Assembly (NCBI GenBank): GCA_947494195.1
Contig: CANLUC010000005.1
Location: forward strand, 1 to 64,000
Origin: an uncultured Nesterenkonia sp.
GTDB lineage: Bacteria; Actinomycetota; Actinomycetes; Actinomycetales; Micrococcaceae
Direction: 5' to 3'
Length of the DNA stretch: 64,000 nt
In this document: in pieces, positions 43,133 through 54,208 of the stretch
How the letters are laid out: every line of letters begins with the position of its first letter
Numbering within the stretch: the first letter of the stretch is position 1
The notes under the pieces: model-generated
Told to the model about the DNA's origin: nothing
What the model saw: only the letters and a program-made list of their open reading frames with translations
Database searches by the model: none
Made by a program: the position numbers and the translations under genes

Positions 43133-44773
43133 ATGAACTCCCAGACGACGCACTCCACCCACGAGCCGGCCGACACTCATCGTTCGCTCTGGCTGGACAC
43201 CCACGCCCCCGAGTCCATCCCCACGGATACCTTCACCGAGGGCGCCCACTACGACACCGTGGTGGCCGGCGCGGGACTGACCGGTCTCACCACGGCGGTG
43301 CTGCTCGCAAGATCAGGGCACAAGGTGGCAGTCCTGGAGGCCCGCTCGGTCGGCGTCGTCGCCACCGGCAACACCACTGCGAAGCTGTCCCTGCTGCAGG
43401 GCACCAACCTCTCCAGCATCCGGAAGCACCATTCCGACGAGATCCTGCAGGCCTATGTGGACGGCAACCAGGAGGGGCAGTCCTGGCTGGTCCGCTACCT
43501 GGAGGAACACGAGGTGCCGTATCAGCGGCGCACCGCCTATACCTATGCGGCCACCGAATCCGGACTCTCCTCGCTGCGAGAAGAGTTCGCCGCCTGCCAG
43601 AACGCGGGGCTGCCGGTGGAATGGACCGAGAAGACCGATCTTCCGTACCCTGTCAGCGGGGCGATCGCGCTGAAGGACCAGATCCAGTTCCACCCGATGG
43701 AGGTCCTCGGAGCCCTGGCCGCGGAGCTGCGTCATCGCGGCGGTGAGCTGATCGAGGGTGTGCGGGTCACTGGAGCCAGCTCCGGCGATGGCTCCTGGCG
43801 TGACACCGAGGACGACGCGGCACGCAGCTCCACCGATGATGACACCGAGGGCTCACCGCTGACTGACGCTGTGCCGTTGGCCGATGGCGCGCCGCTGAGC
43901 GTGGAGACCAGTCAGGGCAGCGTCACGGCGTCTCGGCTGATGCTGGCCACCGGTGTGCCCGTGCTGGACCGTGGCGGATACTTCGCGAAGCTCAAGCCGA
44001 ACCGCTCCTACGCGATGACCTACCGGGTGCCGGGCTCCCCCGCGAGCATCCCGCAGGGGATGTACCTCAGCGCGGATTCCCCGGCGAGGACCCTGCGCAC
44101 GGTGCCCGTCAACGGCGAGGAGCTGCTGCTGATCGGCGGCAATGACCACGTGGTGGGCCGCTCCCCGTCCGAGGCCGCCGCCGTGCAGGACCTCGAGGAC
44201 TGGGCGCAGGAGCACTTCCCCGGCGCAGAACGGACCCACGTCTGGTCCGCGCAGGATTACCGCACCTCCCAGTACGTGCCGTTCTTCGGGAAGCTGCCCC
44301 GCGGGGGCGGGAAGATCTACCTGGCCACGGGATACAACAAATGGGGCATGTCCAATGCTGTGGCTGCCGCCCTGGCGATCTCCGCGCAGATCCTCGGCGG
44401 GCATATGGCCTGGGCCGAGACGCTGGGGGCGCGGATGACCTCACCGTCAGATGTGCTCACCGGGCTCAAGGACAACCCTGAGGTCGGCGCGACCATGGTC
44501 GCCGGCTGGGCCGCGGCGGAGGTTCACGCCCTGCCCAAGGAAGCACCCGCCGAGGGTGAGGGCGCAGTGGGCCGGGAGCACGGCAAGCCGGTGGCGGTCT
44601 CCACGGTGGAGGGCGAGACCTGCAAGGTCTCCGCGATCTGCCCCCACCTGGGCGGGGTCCTGAAGTGGAACGACGCCGCGTTGTCCTGGGACTGCCCGCT
44701 GCACGGTTCCCGATTCGCGGCAGACGGCGAACTGCTGGAAGGTCCCGCGGTCACGAACCTGTCGATGCTGTGA
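43133..44773 (+). CDS. FAD-dependent oxidoreductase with C-terminal Rieske domain
   Basis: The protein has 546 residues. The N-terminal FAD motif is VVAGAGLTGLTTAVLLARSG, and the DAO fold continues to about residue 430. The C-terminal Rieske 2Fe-2S domain has both clusters, CPHLGG and CPLHGSRF. Such fused proteins oxidise amine-containing or small polar substrates and pass electrons to the iron-sulfur centre. A negatively charged insertion (about 225-243, rich in D, T and S) is unusual. The partner is not evident, and the neighbour sugar kinase converges with it. Confidence 0.9.
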   Translation: MNSQTTHSTHEPADTHRSLWLDTHAPESIPTDTFTEGAHYDTVVAGAGLTGLTTAVLLARSGHKVAVLEARSVGVVATGNTTAKLSLLQGTNLSSIRKHHSDEILQAYVDGNQEGQSWLVRYLEEHEVPYQRRTAYTYAATESGLSSLREEFAACQNAGLPVEWTEKTDLPYPVSGAIALKDQIQFHPMEVLGALAAELRHRGGELIEGVRVTGASSGDGSWRDTEDDAARSSTDDDTEGSPLTDAVPLADGAPLSVETSQGSVTASRLMLATGVPVLDRGGYFAKLKPNRSYAMTYRVPGSPASIPQGMYLSADSPARTLRTVPVNGEELLLIGGNDHVVGRSPSEAAAVQDLEDWAQEHFPGAERTHVWSAQDYRTSQYVPFFGKLPRGGGKIYLATGYNKWGMSNAVAAALAISAQILGGHMAWAETLGARMTSPSDVLTGLKDNPEVGATMVAGWAAAEVHALPKEAPAEGEGAVGREHGKPVAVSTVEGETCKVSAICPHLGGVLKWNDAALSWDCPLHGSRFAADGELLEGPAVTNLSML

Positions 44774-44822
44774 CGTCTCTTCAGGACCGGTTGCCGACGG
44801 AGAAGTCCCGCGGGTAGGAGCT

Positions 44823-45677
44823 CTACGCGCCGAAGCGGGTCGCGGCGTCGGCCGCGAATCGCGAGGCCGTGGCCGCCGCGGTCTCCAGGCTGTCTCCGCA
44901 GGTGAGGCGTCCCATGAGCGCGCCCGCGAAGGCATCTCCGCAACCACTGGTATCCACGGCCTTCACCGGAACCCCGGGGGCTTCCACAGCGGGTTGACCG
45001 CTGCGGTGCAGCAGCGCGCCCTCCCCGCCGCGGGTGACGATCAGTGTCTCGACGCCGAGCTGGGCTGCCGGTTCCGGGGAGCCGGAGTGCCCGGCCTCAG
45101 TCTCGGGTGCGCGCTCCAGCAGGTGCTGCGCCTCCCCCTCGTTGACGATGACCATGTCCACGTTCCGCAGATCCACGGCGCCGGCGGGCAGTGGTGAAGC
45201 GTTCAGCGCCACCTTCGTCCCGGCGGCGTGCGCACGGGCGGCAGTCTCCAACACCGTCTCCAGCGGAACCTCCAGGCTCAGCAGCACCCACTCGGCCTGC
45301 TCTAACAGCGCAGAGGGGCAGTCATCGGCGCGCAGTTCCGCATTGGCGCCGGGGACCACCACGATCGTGTTCTCCCCGTCGGCGCGCACGGTGATGAACG
45401 CCATGCCCTGCGCACCACGTCCCGGGGTGACCGCCTCGGCCCGGACCCCGGCCTCGAGCAGCGAGGCCACGGCCTCGGTGCCGGCAGCATCGGCGCCGCA
45501 GCGGGCGACCAGGTGTGAATTCGCGCCGACCAGCGCGGCCGCCACAGCCTGGTTGGCGGACTTGCCGCCGGTGGCCGTCTCCGCGGCCTGGGCCAGCACC
45601 GTCTCCCCCGGCTGGGGGAATTCGCTCAGCTGTGCGGTGATGTCTCGGTTCACCGATCCCATGACCAGCAGTGTCAC
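44823..45677 (-). CDS. PfkB/ribokinase-family sugar kinase
   Basis: The protein has 284 residues. It has a PfkB fold: the GSVNRDI opening, GGKSANQAVAAALVGA (first signature) and DTSGCGDAFAGALMG (second signature with the catalytic Asp). The 'DTTGAGD' motif varies to DTSGCGD, but the base aspartate is present. Size and order match ribokinase. GTG 45677 is chosen with AAGGAG upstream. It ends 31 bases from the CstR-like gene. Substrate unknown; the second signature variant is not diagnostic. Confidence 0.85.
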   Translation of the reverse strand: MTLLVMGSVNRDITAQLSEFPQPGETVLAQAAETATGGKSANQAVAAALVGANSHLVARCGADAAGTEAVASLLEAGVRAEAVTPGRGAQGMAFITVRADGENTIVVVPGANAELRADDCPSALLEQAEWVLLSLEVPLETVLETAARAHAAGTKVALNASPLPAGAVDLRNVDMVIVNEGEAQHLLERAPETEAGHSGSPEPAAQLGVETLIVTRGGEGALLHRSGQPAVEAPGVPVKAVDTSGCGDAFAGALMGRLTCGDSLETAAATASRFAADAATRFGA

Positions 45678-45708
45678 GCGCGATCTCCTTTGACGGCGGT
45701 CGGGCGGG

Positions 45709-45987
45709 TCAGGACAGGGAGAGGAAGAGCTTCTCCAGCTCTTCCACGGTCAGCCCGTCTTCGGTCTCGGCGGCGGCCTCGGGGTCGGTGATGCAGAACT
45801 GCATCGCTGACGAGACCACGCTGAAGCCTGCACGGTCCAGTGCCGTGGACACCGCGGAGAGCTGGGTGACCACGTCACGGCAGCTCCCGCCGTTCTCCAC
45901 GGCGTTGATCACCGAGTCCAGCTGACCGCGCGCCCGCTTGAGACGGTTCACGATCTTGCGCTGTGTCTCCGGATCGGCTTCTCTCAT
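45709..45987 (-). CDS. cstR: CsoR/CstR-family repressor, persulfide-sensing type (CstR-like)
   Basis: The protein has 92 residues and an all-helical DUF156 fold. Key residues are C36 in GGSCRDVV and C65 in AMQFC. CsoR copper sensors use Cys-His-Cys (C36, H61, C65 in M. tuberculosis numbering). Here residue 61 is Ala, so the copper His is missing while both Cys remain. That is the pattern of CstR, which is modified by persulfide. The gene follows the TauE exporter and closes a cst-like operon, and two CsoR/CstR-type operators lie upstream of the first gene. Confidence 0.82.
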   Translation of the reverse strand: MREADPETQRKIVNRLKRARGQLDSVINAVENGGSCRDVVTQLSAVSTALDRAGFSVVSSAMQFCITDPEAAAETEDGLTVEELEKLFLSLS

Positions 45988-46020
45988 GCTGCTCTCCCTG
46001 CTACTCGCGCTGATATGTCT

Positions 46021-46863
46021 CTATGATGCCAGCAGTGCCCGGCGTCGTCGGAACGTGAGGGTTCCCAGCAGCGCGAGGACCAGCACGGCTGCGGCCGCGC
46101 CGTAGACCATGGGCAGCTCCTGGAAGAAGACCACGATGCCCATGATCAGCACCAGGTAGCCGAAGACCTTCTTGAGCGCCTTCTCCGGGACGTGCTTGCC
46201 GAACGCCGTGCCGATCAGCGCGCCCAGCACGGTGATGACGGTGATCATCAGCACCGGCACCCAATCGATGCTCACTTCAGTCAGATATCCGGCCAGCCCG
46301 GTGAAGGACTTCATCGAGATGATCAACAACGAGGTCCCCACCGCCGCCGGCATGGACAGCCCGCCGAGCAGCACCAGGGCGGGCACCACGAGGAACCCGC
46401 CGCCGGCGCCGACCATCCCGGTCACCAGACCGACCGCCAGTCCTTCGGCGAGGATCTTCACCACGGGCAGCTTCCCGCGGCCCAGGCCGGTTGCCTGCGG
46501 TCGACGGTCCATGATCATCGCCAACGCGGTGGCCACCATCATGACCCCGAAGGCCACCATGAGGACGACGCCGGGCAGCTGAGCCCCGACCAGGCCACCA
46601 CCGAAGGCGCCCGCCATCGCGGCCGCTCCGAAGATGAAGCCGGTCCGCCACTGCACGGTGCCACTCCGCGCGTGGGCCACCACGCTCACCGCAGAGGTCA
46701 CTCCGATGATGAACATCGACGCAGCGATGGCCTCCTTGGGTGGGAAGCCCGCCACGTAGGTCAGAAGCGGCACAGCCAGGATGGTGCCCCCGCCGCCGAG
46801 CAGGCCCAGTGAGAGCCCGATTCCGACGGCGAGGACCATCGCGAGGATCAGCCCGCTGCTCAT
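46021..46863 (-). CDS. tauE: TauE/SafE sulfite or thiosulfate exporter
   Basis: The protein has 280 residues and eight hydrophobic helices in two four-helix halves: LGLLGGGGTILAVPLLTY in the first and TGMVGAGGGFLVVPALVLLGG in the second. These glycine-rich repeats mark TauE/SafE transporters. It is coupled to the rhodanese gene by ATGA overlap (46860-46863). In cst loci this protein exports sulfite made by the persulfide dioxygenase. Confidence 0.93.
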   Translation of the reverse strand: MSSGLILAMVLAVGIGLSLGLLGGGGTILAVPLLTYVAGFPPKEAIAASMFIIGVTSAVSVVAHARSGTVQWRTGFIFGAAAMAGAFGGGLVGAQLPGVVLMVAFGVMMVATALAMIMDRRPQATGLGRGKLPVVKILAEGLAVGLVTGMVGAGGGFLVVPALVLLGGLSMPAAVGTSLLIISMKSFTGLAGYLTEVSIDWVPVLMITVITVLGALIGTAFGKHVPEKALKKVFGYLVLIMGIVVFFQELPMVYGAAAAVLVLALLGTLTFRRRRALLAS

Positions 46864-47528
46864 GACCGCGACCGCACCCGCGAGGCCGGCTGAGTCTGGG
46901 CAGCCCGGTCGTCTTGGATCTGGGTCGAACGCGGGATCTCGGCGAGCAGCTTCTCCACGGTGGGATCAGCCTCAACCTTGTTCCACGGCATCTTGTTCAG
47001 CGCCGCGGCCATGGCGCAGGAATCGGTCAGGGCTGAGAAGGTCAGCCCTGCGCCGATCGCGCCAGCGAGGTAGCCGACCTTCGGCGAGATCAGCTTGCTG
47101 CCCACAAATCCAGTGAGCACCAGGGACCCGGCCACCATGCGCACCTGTCGGTCCATGGCCCAGCGCTGCCGGCCCTGTTCTGTGTGGTGCTGGTGCTGTG
47201 CCTGAAGAGCGACGACGCCGCCCTCGAGCACTCGCGCCGAGTCCACTCCTGCAGCGCGCAAGTGCTGCAGGGCCTGGTTGGCGCGATTGCCGGTCTGGCA
47301 GATCAGCACGATCTCGCCGGTGAACTGCTCGGCCAGGGTCTCCTTGTTCTTCTGCAACAGATCCAGCGGCACGTTGTGCGATCCGGGGACCCGAAGCGAT
47401 TCATGTTCCGCGGGTGTGCGCACGTCCACGAGCAGCGGGGCCTGCTGTGACTGGAGCTTCTCGGCGAGTTCGGTCGGGCTGATCGGGGCGGCGGGCGCCG
47501 TCGTCGTCGTGGTGGTGTTGTTCGCCAT
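46860..47528 (-). CDS. Rhodanese with C-terminal DUF2892 membrane segment (CstA-like role)
   Basis: The protein has 222 residues from the ATG at 47528. The rhodanese domain (17-120) has LLVDVRTPAEHE and the active-site loop CQTGNR (C77). After it, a Gln/His-rich linker and then DUF2892 (VRMVAGSLVLTGFVGSKLI... LAGAIGAGLTFSALTDSCAMA) provide two transmembrane helices. This is a membrane-tethered sulfurtransferase that accepts sulfane sulfur next to a sulfite exporter. Operon order is dioxygenase, rhodanese, TauE, CstR. Confidence 0.9.
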   Translation of the reverse strand: MANNTTTTTTAPAAPISPTELAEKLQSQQAPLLVDVRTPAEHESLRVPGSHNVPLDLLQKNKETLAEQFTGEIVLICQTGNRANQALQHLRAAGVDSARVLEGGVVALQAQHQHHTEQGRQRWAMDRQVRMVAGSLVLTGFVGSKLISPKVGYLAGAIGAGLTFSALTDSCAMAAALNKMPWNKVEADPTVEKLLAEIPRSTQIQDDRAAQTQPASRVRSRS

Positions 47529-47626
47529 AGGGCTGGGTGTTCCTTTCAGGAAGTACGGGGGTGGTGGTTCCGCGCTGCTGAGGTCGGTCACTCGGGGTCC
47601 CGCCGAGCTCGTTCAGCAGTGCCGGT

Positions 47627-49018
<1,392 letters not shown>

Positions 49019-49049
49019 GAGATCGCTCCCCTTCCTTGACAGTCGATGG

Positions 49050-49065
49050 ATACCCCTGGGGGTAT
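49050..49065. promoter_or_regulatory. CstR/CsoR operator 1
   Basis: ATACCCCTGGGGGTAT is an inverted repeat ATACCCC/GGGGTAT with a two-base centre. This is the G/C-tract palindrome bound by CsoR and CstR repressors. It lies 32 bases upstream of the cstB ATG and would block the operon promoter. Confidence 0.8.
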
Positions 49066-49081
49066 ACGACTACTGTGCCAT

Positions 49082-49097
49082 ATACCCCCTGGGGTAT
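49082..49097. promoter_or_regulatory. CstR/CsoR operator 2
   Basis: ATACCCCCTGGGGTAT repeats the same ATACCCC/GGGGTAT arms with a two-base centre. It is 32 bases from operator 1 centre to centre, about three helical turns, so two repressor tetramers could sit on one DNA face. Confidence 0.8.
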
Positions 49098-49387
49098 ACA
49101 AATGGGCAGCGCGGAGTGGTCCGCTTCGGTGCGCTGCCGCGGCACCGGAGCTTGGGGGAACGCGGCCTTGGAGCCCCCGGAACGTGAGGCTGAGAGGCTG
49201 CGTTAACACTGCTGAAACGCGACCCGGTAGGGTGGAGTCCCTGCCCTCCCCCAGCGCGCCCGGCCGGCGACCTGTGTGTGGACGCGAGCAGCAATCGTGT
49301 GTATCTACCTGGCCTGCGCGGCATCTCCGCCGCCGCGGCCAAGGCGGCACTGAGTACGACAGAGCCGACACCGGAGGACCTATCACC

Positions 49388-50728
49388 ATGCCCGCGCCCC
49401 AGCCCGAGACCTCGCGCCAGCAGGATCCAGCGCGCCAGCCCGACTCCGCGCCCAGCGAGGCTCCCAGTGAGGCTTCGACCGAGGCGCCCGACGAGACTTC
49501 CCGCGAGGCGCCGACGCTGCGCGGCGCCGTCGGGCCCGCCTACTTCCCCGTCGCCCTGCTGGCGCGGTTCCCCTACGCCATGATGGTGGTGGGGGTGCTC
49601 ACCCTGGTGGTCGCGGCACGGGACTCGCTGACCCTGGGCGGGGTCACCTCCGCGATGGTGGGGCTGGGTACAGCGATCTTCGGGCCGCTGATCGGCGCGG
49701 CCGCGGACCGGTGGGGTCAGCGGCCGGTCCTGCTGATTGCCGGTCTCGCCAGCAGCCTCTCGCTCTTCGCCCTGGCCTGGGTGGTCTACAGTCCCTTCGG
49801 CACCTGGGCGGTGCTGGTCTCCGCGTTCCTGGTCGGCTCTACCGCGCCGCAGGTTCCGCCGATGTCGCGCAGCCGGCTGGTGGGCGTCATCTTCCGGAAG
49901 CTGCCTGCGGCCCGGCAGCAGAAGACGATGAACTCCACGATGGCCTACGAATCGGCCGCCGATGAGATCACCTTCGTCTTCGGGCCCGTGATCGTGGGCC
50001 TGCTCGCAGCCACCCTGGGTGGTGCGGCGCCGATCATCGGCGCGGCCGTACTCACGCTGTGCTTCCTGCTGGCCTTCGCGATGCACCCGACCGCCGACGT
50101 CGTGCCCAAGAACACCGCGACCCACCGCGAGCCGGCCCCGGTGGGTAAGCTCTTCGCCCCCCGGCTGCTGGTGCTGCTGGCCGGCGCACTGGGCATCGGT
50201 CTGATCTTCGGCTCCACGCTCACCGTGCTGACCTCGTTCATGGCCGACCTGGGCCTCGCCGAACGTGCAGGACTGGTCTATGGCGCAATGGGTGTGGGCT
50301 CGGCCATCTTCGCGCTGGCCGCAGCCCTGTTCCCCGCGAGCTTCAGCCTGGAGGCGCGCTGGCTGAGCTTCGGCGGGGTGTTGCTGCTGGGCACCATCGG
50401 GCTGCAGTTCGCCTCGGTGCTGCCGGTGCTGATCCTGGTGCTGCTGGTCATGGGCGTGGGCATCGGCCCGACCCTGGTCACCCAGTTCAGCCTCGTGGCC
50501 GAGCGCAGCCCGCATGGACGCTCCGCCACGGTGATGTCCATGCTCACCACGGCGATCGTGATCGGCCAGTCCTCCTCCACCGCGGTCACCGGCTACATCG
50601 CCGAGAACCTGGGCACGCAGATCTCCGCGGTCGTCCCGCTCGTGGCGGCGCTGCTGATCATCCTCGCCGCCGTGGGCAACGCGCTGGGCGTGAGCAACAG
50701 CCGGGACTACTCCCGCGAGTCAGACTGA
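49388..50728 (+). CDS. MFS transporter
   Basis: The protein has 446 residues from the ATG at 49388; earlier in-frame sequence is not coding. A long Ser/Thr/Glu/Pro-rich N-terminus (about 55 residues) is followed by 12 hydrophobic helices. Residues include the cytoplasmic loop GAAADRWGQRPVLL, the classic MFS D-R-x-G-x-R motif. The efflux type is likely. Its start is 290 bases from the CstR operators, so shared control with the cst operon is not clear. Confidence 0.88.
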   Translation: MPAPQPETSRQQDPARQPDSAPSEAPSEASTEAPDETSREAPTLRGAVGPAYFPVALLARFPYAMMVVGVLTLVVAARDSLTLGGVTSAMVGLGTAIFGPLIGAAADRWGQRPVLLIAGLASSLSLFALAWVVYSPFGTWAVLVSAFLVGSTAPQVPPMSRSRLVGVIFRKLPAARQQKTMNSTMAYESAADEITFVFGPVIVGLLAATLGGAAPIIGAAVLTLCFLLAFAMHPTADVVPKNTATHREPAPVGKLFAPRLLVLLAGALGIGLIFGSTLTVLTSFMADLGLAERAGLVYGAMGVGSAIFALAAALFPASFSLEARWLSFGGVLLLGTIGLQFASVLPVLILVLLVMGVGIGPTLVTQFSLVAERSPHGRSATVMSMLTTAIVIGQSSSTAVTGYIAENLGTQISAVVPLVAALLIILAAVGNALGVSNSRDYSRESD

Positions 50729-50988
50729 CCCTCCTCCGCACCGGGCTCCTCAAGAGAGATCTCCGCCGGGTGGTGCGCAGCACCGTGATGGTTCAGGTGT
50801 TCGGTGGTGCGCGGGTCAAGGGTCGGCCAGACGCCTGCCGTGCCCGCCCCGAGAAGCGGCCGCAGGACAGAATCATGCAGCGAGGAACCCGGGCGTCGTC
50901 GTCGTAGTGCCAGGACCAGGCGCACCGCCACGGCCACGAAGAACACCAGGCCGAAGCCCAGCACGAGCACCGTCATCACCGAATCCAT
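50707..50988 (-). CDS. Small single-pass membrane protein
   Basis: The protein has 93 residues from the ATG at 50988 (GGAG four bases upstream). One transmembrane helix (about residues 4-24) is followed by RRRRPGSS and a His/Pro-rich soluble tail ending in acidic residues. Its 3' end overlaps the 3' end of the MFS gene by 22 bases in convergent orientation. Function unknown. Confidence 0.55.
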   Translation of the reverse strand: MDSVMTVLVLGFGLVFFVAVAVRLVLALRRRRPGSSLHDSVLRPLLGAGTAGVWPTLDPRTTEHLNHHGAAHHPAEISLEEPGAEEGQSDSRE

Positions 50989-51088
50989 GGGCTCCACCCT
51001 GCCATGAGCTCGATGACACCCTCCACCCTCCCGGTCACATCCCCCGGGCGGTTCGGCGGTGGTAGGAACCACCTGGGGACACAGAAAC

Positions 51089-51126
51089 GGCCGGTGAGGC
51101 TCCCCCGCAGGGGAACCTCACCGGCC
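51089..51126 (-). terminator. Rho-independent terminator of pnp
   Basis: GGCCGGTGAGG (51089-51099) and CCTCACCGGCC (51116-51126) form a perfect 11-bp stem. On the minus strand it is followed by a T-rich run, as needed for a terminator of pnp, which ends at 51188. Confidence 0.8.
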
Positions 51127-51187
51127 ATCATGTGGCGTCAGCCGCTCAGCCGAGGCTGGCTAGCTGGAGCCGTTCAGCAGGAGCTGA

Positions 51188-53425
51188 TCACGCGTCGTCG
51201 TCCTCGGTGTTCGAGGAGCCGTCGCCCTCGACCACGGGGGCGAGGCTGAGCTTTCCGCGGTCATCGACCTTGGAGATCTCGACCTGGATGCGCTGGCCGA
51301 CGCTGACGACGTCTTCGACGTCATCCACGCGCTTGCCCTCGTTGAGCTTGCGCAGCTCGGAGATGTGCAGCAGGCCATCCTTGCCCGGGGTCAGCGAGAT
51401 GAACGCGCCGAACGTGGTCAGCTTGACCACGGTGCCCAGGTACCGCTCGCCGATCTCAGGGACCTGCGGGTTGGCGATCGCGTTGACCGCGGCGCGTGCT
51501 GCTTCTGCAGCCTCGCCGTTGGTCGCGCCGATCAGGACGGTACCGTCATCTTCGATCGAGATGTCGGTGCCGGTGTCCTCCTGGATCTGGTTGATCATCT
51601 TGCCCTTCGGGCCGATGACCTCGCCGATCTTGTCCACGGGGACCATCACCGAGATGATGCGCGGTGCGAACTCGGACATCTCATCCGGGGTGTCGATGGC
51701 AGCTGCCATGACGCTCAGGATGTGCAGGCGAGCCTCGCGGGCCTGCTTCAGCGCTGCGGAGAGCACCGAAGCCGGGATGCCGTCGAGCTTCGTGTCCAGC
51801 TGGATGGCTGTGACGAACTCGGAGGTGCCGGCAACCTTGAAGTCCATGTCGCCGAAGGCATCTTCGGCGCCGAGGATGTCGGTCAGTGCGGCGTAGCGAG
51901 TCTCGCCGTCGACCTGGTCGGAGACCAGGCCCATGGCGATGCCTGCAACAGGGGCCTTCAGCGGGACGCCCGCGTTGAGCATCGACAGCGTCGAGGCGCA
52001 GACCGAGCCCATCGAGGTGGAGCCGTTGGAGCCCAGCGCCTCGGAGACCTGGCGGATCGCGTAGGGGAACTCCTCGCGGGAGGGCAGCACCGGAACCATG
52101 GCGCGCTCAGCGAGAGCACCGTGACCGATTTCGCGGCGCTTGGGCGAACCCACGCGGCCGGTCTCACCCACCGAGTAGGGCGGGAAGTTGTAGTTGTGCA
52201 TGTAGCGCTTGGTCTTCACCGGCGACAGGCTGTCGATGTTCTGCTCGAGCTTGAGCATGTTCAGCGTGGTGACACCCATGATCTGGGTCTCGCCGCGCTC
52301 GAAGATCGCCGAGCCGTGCACGCGGGGAAGAACCTCGACCTCGGCGGTGAGCTGGCGGATGTCCGTCAGACCGCGTCCGTCGATGCGCACCTGATCGCGC
52401 AGGATGCGCTGGCGGATGACCTGCTTGGTCACCGCGCCGATGGCCTTGGCGACTTCGCCGCCGCGGCCTTCGAATTCCTTGCCCTCGCCGGCGAGCTCCT
52501 CGCGGACCTCGGCCTTCAGCTCGGAGTCCGCGGTGTCGCGCTCCTGCTTGTCGGCGATCTGGTACACCTTGCTCAGGCGCTCGGAGGCGGAGGCCTCCAC
52601 AGCGGCGAGAACGTCATCCTCGTAATCCACGAAGGTGGGGATGTCGATCTCGGGCTTGGCGGCGCGTGCTGCCAGATCAGCCTGGGCATCGCAGAGGACC
52701 TTGATGAACGGCTTGGCAGCCTCGAGGCCCTCGGCGACGATGTCCTCGGTCGGAGCGGTCTTGCCCTGCTCCTTGATGAGCTTCCAGGAGTCATCGGTGG
52801 CTTCGGCCTCGACCATCAGCACGGCGATGTCACCGTCGACGACTCGACCTGCGACGACCATGTCGAAGACAGCGTTCTCCAGCTGGGAGTGCTTCGGGAA
52901 GGCCACCCACTGGGCGCCGTTGGCACCCTCGACGAGTGCCACGCGGACTGCACCGATCGGGCCGGAGAACGGCAGACCGGAGAGCTGGGTGGACATCGAG
53001 GCGGCGTTGATCGCCACCACGTCGTAGAGGTCATCCGGGTTGATCGAGAGCACAGTCTCGACGACCTGGACCTCGTTGCGGATGCCCTTCTTGAAGGCGG
53101 GGCGCAGCGGGCGGTCGATCAGGCGGCAGGCCAGGATCGCGTCGGTGGAGGGGCGACCCTCGCGACGGAAGAAGCTGCCGGGGATGCGACCTGCGGCGTA
53201 CATGCGCTCTTCAACGTCCACCGTCAGCGGGAAGAAGTCGAAGCCCTCACGGGGGGACTTGCCCACCGAGGTGGCCGAGAGCAGGCTCGTGTCGTCGTCC
53301 ATGGTGACCAGGACGGAACCGGCGGCCTGCTTGGCGAGGCGGCCGGTCTCGAAGGAAATGGTGCGTGTACCGAATGAGCCGTTGTCAATGATGGCTTCGG
53401 AAGTGTGAATCTCGGGACCCTGCAT
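51188..53425 (-). CDS. pnp: Polyribonucleotide nucleotidyltransferase (PNPase)
   Basis: The protein has 745 residues, the usual length. Two RNase PH-like core domains (first about 10-230, second about 340-555), with [17 protein letters not shown] and [17 protein letters not shown] in the second, surround an alpha-helical linker. KH ([28 protein letters not shown]) and S1 ([31 protein letters not shown]) domains close the protein. It degrades RNA 3'-to-5' by phosphorolysis and acts in RNA turnover. Start at 53425 has GAGGAG upstream. It follows rpsO, as in many bacteria, after 282 bases that contain a hairpin. Confidence 0.97.
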   Translation of the reverse strand: MQGPEIHTSEAIIDNGSFGTRTISFETGRLAKQAAGSVLVTMDDDTSLLSATSVGKSPREGFDFFPLTVDVEERMYAAGRIPGSFFRREGRPSTDAILACRLIDRPLRPAFKKGIRNEVQVVETVLSINPDDLYDVVAINAASMSTQLSGLPFSGPIGAVRVALVEGANGAQWVAFPKHSQLENAVFDMVVAGRVVDGDIAVLMVEAEATDDSWKLIKEQGKTAPTEDIVAEGLEAAKPFIKVLCDAQADLAARAAKPEIDIPTFVDYEDDVLAAVEASASERLSKVYQIADKQERDTADSELKAEVREELAGEGKEFEGRGGEVAKAIGAVTKQVIRQRILRDQVRIDGRGLTDIRQLTAEVEVLPRVHGSAIFERGETQIMGVTTLNMLKLEQNIDSLSPVKTKRYMHNYNFPPYSVGETGRVGSPKRREIGHGALAERAMVPVLPSREEFPYAIRQVSEALGSNGSTSMGSVCASTLSMLNAGVPLKAPVAGIAMGLVSDQVDGETRYAALTDILGAEDAFGDMDFKVAGTSEFVTAIQLDTKLDGIPASVLSAALKQAREARLHILSVMAAAIDTPDEMSEFAPRIISVMVPVDKIGEVIGPKGKMINQIQEDTGTDISIEDDGTVLIGATNGEAAEAARAAVNAIANPQVPEIGERYLGTVVKLTTFGAFISLTPGKDGLLHISELRKLNEGKRVDDVEDVVSVGQRIQVEISKVDDRGKLSLAPVVEGDGSSNTEDDDA

Positions 53426-53627
53426 AACAGGTGTCTCCTCTCAGTTGTCGTGCATTACTGGCGCGCCAGTGAGAGAGAAGGATCTGCGTACATATGGTCG
53501 GTCATCGATCGAAGCCCACGGGCCCGGCACGTGCTGTGCCTCCCGGAGGCTACTACCGAGGACCGGAACATATGAGTTCGATCCCTCTCACTGGCGGGAG
53601 CGCCACCCACTAGTCTCGCATACAAAG

Positions 53628-53671
53628 CAGGCGACTCCTACGGCCGTGTTGACCGTGTAAGGAGCCGCCTG
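53628..53671 (-). terminator. Terminator between rpsO and pnp
   Basis: On the minus strand, CAGGCG-G-CTCCT and AGGAG-U-CGCCTG form a 12-bp stem with one G-U pair and an 18-base loop region. It lies 37 bases after the rpsO stop and separates rpsO from the pnp leader, so pnp expression may depend on its own promoter. Confidence 0.65.
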
Positions 53672-53707
53672 ATTCGTTGCTTGGTGATCAGCGTTTGACG
53701 CTGAAGC

Positions 53708-53977
53708 TCATCGGCGAATACCGAGACGCTTGATCAGCGAACGGTAGCGCTCGATGTCCGTAGCAGCAAGGTACTTCAGCAGACGACGACGGCGACCCAC
53801 CAGGATCATCAGACCGCGACGGGTGTGGTGATCGTGCTTGTGCACCTTCAGGTGCTCGGTGAGGTCGGAGATCCGACGCGTCAGAACTGCAACCTGAACC
53901 TCGGGTGAACCAGTGTCACCCTCGGAAGTTGCGTACTCCTTGATGATCTCCTGTTTGACAACGGGATCTAAAGCCAT
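53708..53977 (-). CDS. rpsO: 30S ribosomal protein S15
   Basis: The protein has 89 residues, full family length. The signature [51 protein letters not shown] is clear. S15 binds the central domain of 16S rRNA. AAGGAG lies eight bases before the ATG. The neighbour upstream is a methyltransferase gene, not the usual ribF, so the block is interrupted here. Confidence 0.97.
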   Translation of the reverse strand: MALDPVVKQEIIKEYATSEGDTGSPEVQVAVLTRRISDLTEHLKVHKHDHHTRRGLMILVGRRRRLLKYLAATDIERYRSLIKRLGIRR

Positions 53978-54127
53978 GGAAGAGCTCCTTCATTGTTGTA
54001 CCGCGAACAGGACCGGGCTTTGCCCTTGCGGGCCAGGGACCAGTGTCAGCCACCGCGGACTGCAGCATGACGTGTCGGCTAAGCGACCTGTCTACGATAC
54101 AGGAGCCCGCGAGATGGGGCCACCCAC

Positions 54128-54208
54128 TCCGCGTTTTACCTCCCCGTGCGAGTTATACCGGGCAGACGGTCGGCGGGGTAGATCACGTAGGCCCAGGTAA
54201 AACGCTGG
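54128..54208. repeat. 81-bp palindromic repeat element, copy A
   Basis: The sequence starts TCCGCGTTTTACCTCCCC and ends GGTAAAACGCTGG, so it has inverted ends of the C-A/C-GCGTTTTACC type. Copy B is at 63627-63707, of the same length with the same ends and internal CGGCGGTCGG-like core. The methyltransferase stop codon (54183) lies inside the element. It resembles a short REP/MITE-type or extragenic palindrome family. Confidence 0.75.

Larger units (their letters stand above)
49019..49387. promoter_or_regulatory. Divergent control region of the cst operon and the MFS gene
   Basis: These 369 bases lie between cstB and the MFS gene. The left end holds two CstR-type operators. The remainder to 49387 is GC-rich with no gene. 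The MFS gene has GGAGG at a spacing of ten bases before its ATG. Confidence 0.6.

Noticed and set aside
49070-50515. Antisense frame opposite the MFS gene with Glu/His/Arg-rich translation
   Set aside because: The MFS frame has 12 hydrophobic helices and the DRxGxR loop; the antisense is low-complexity.
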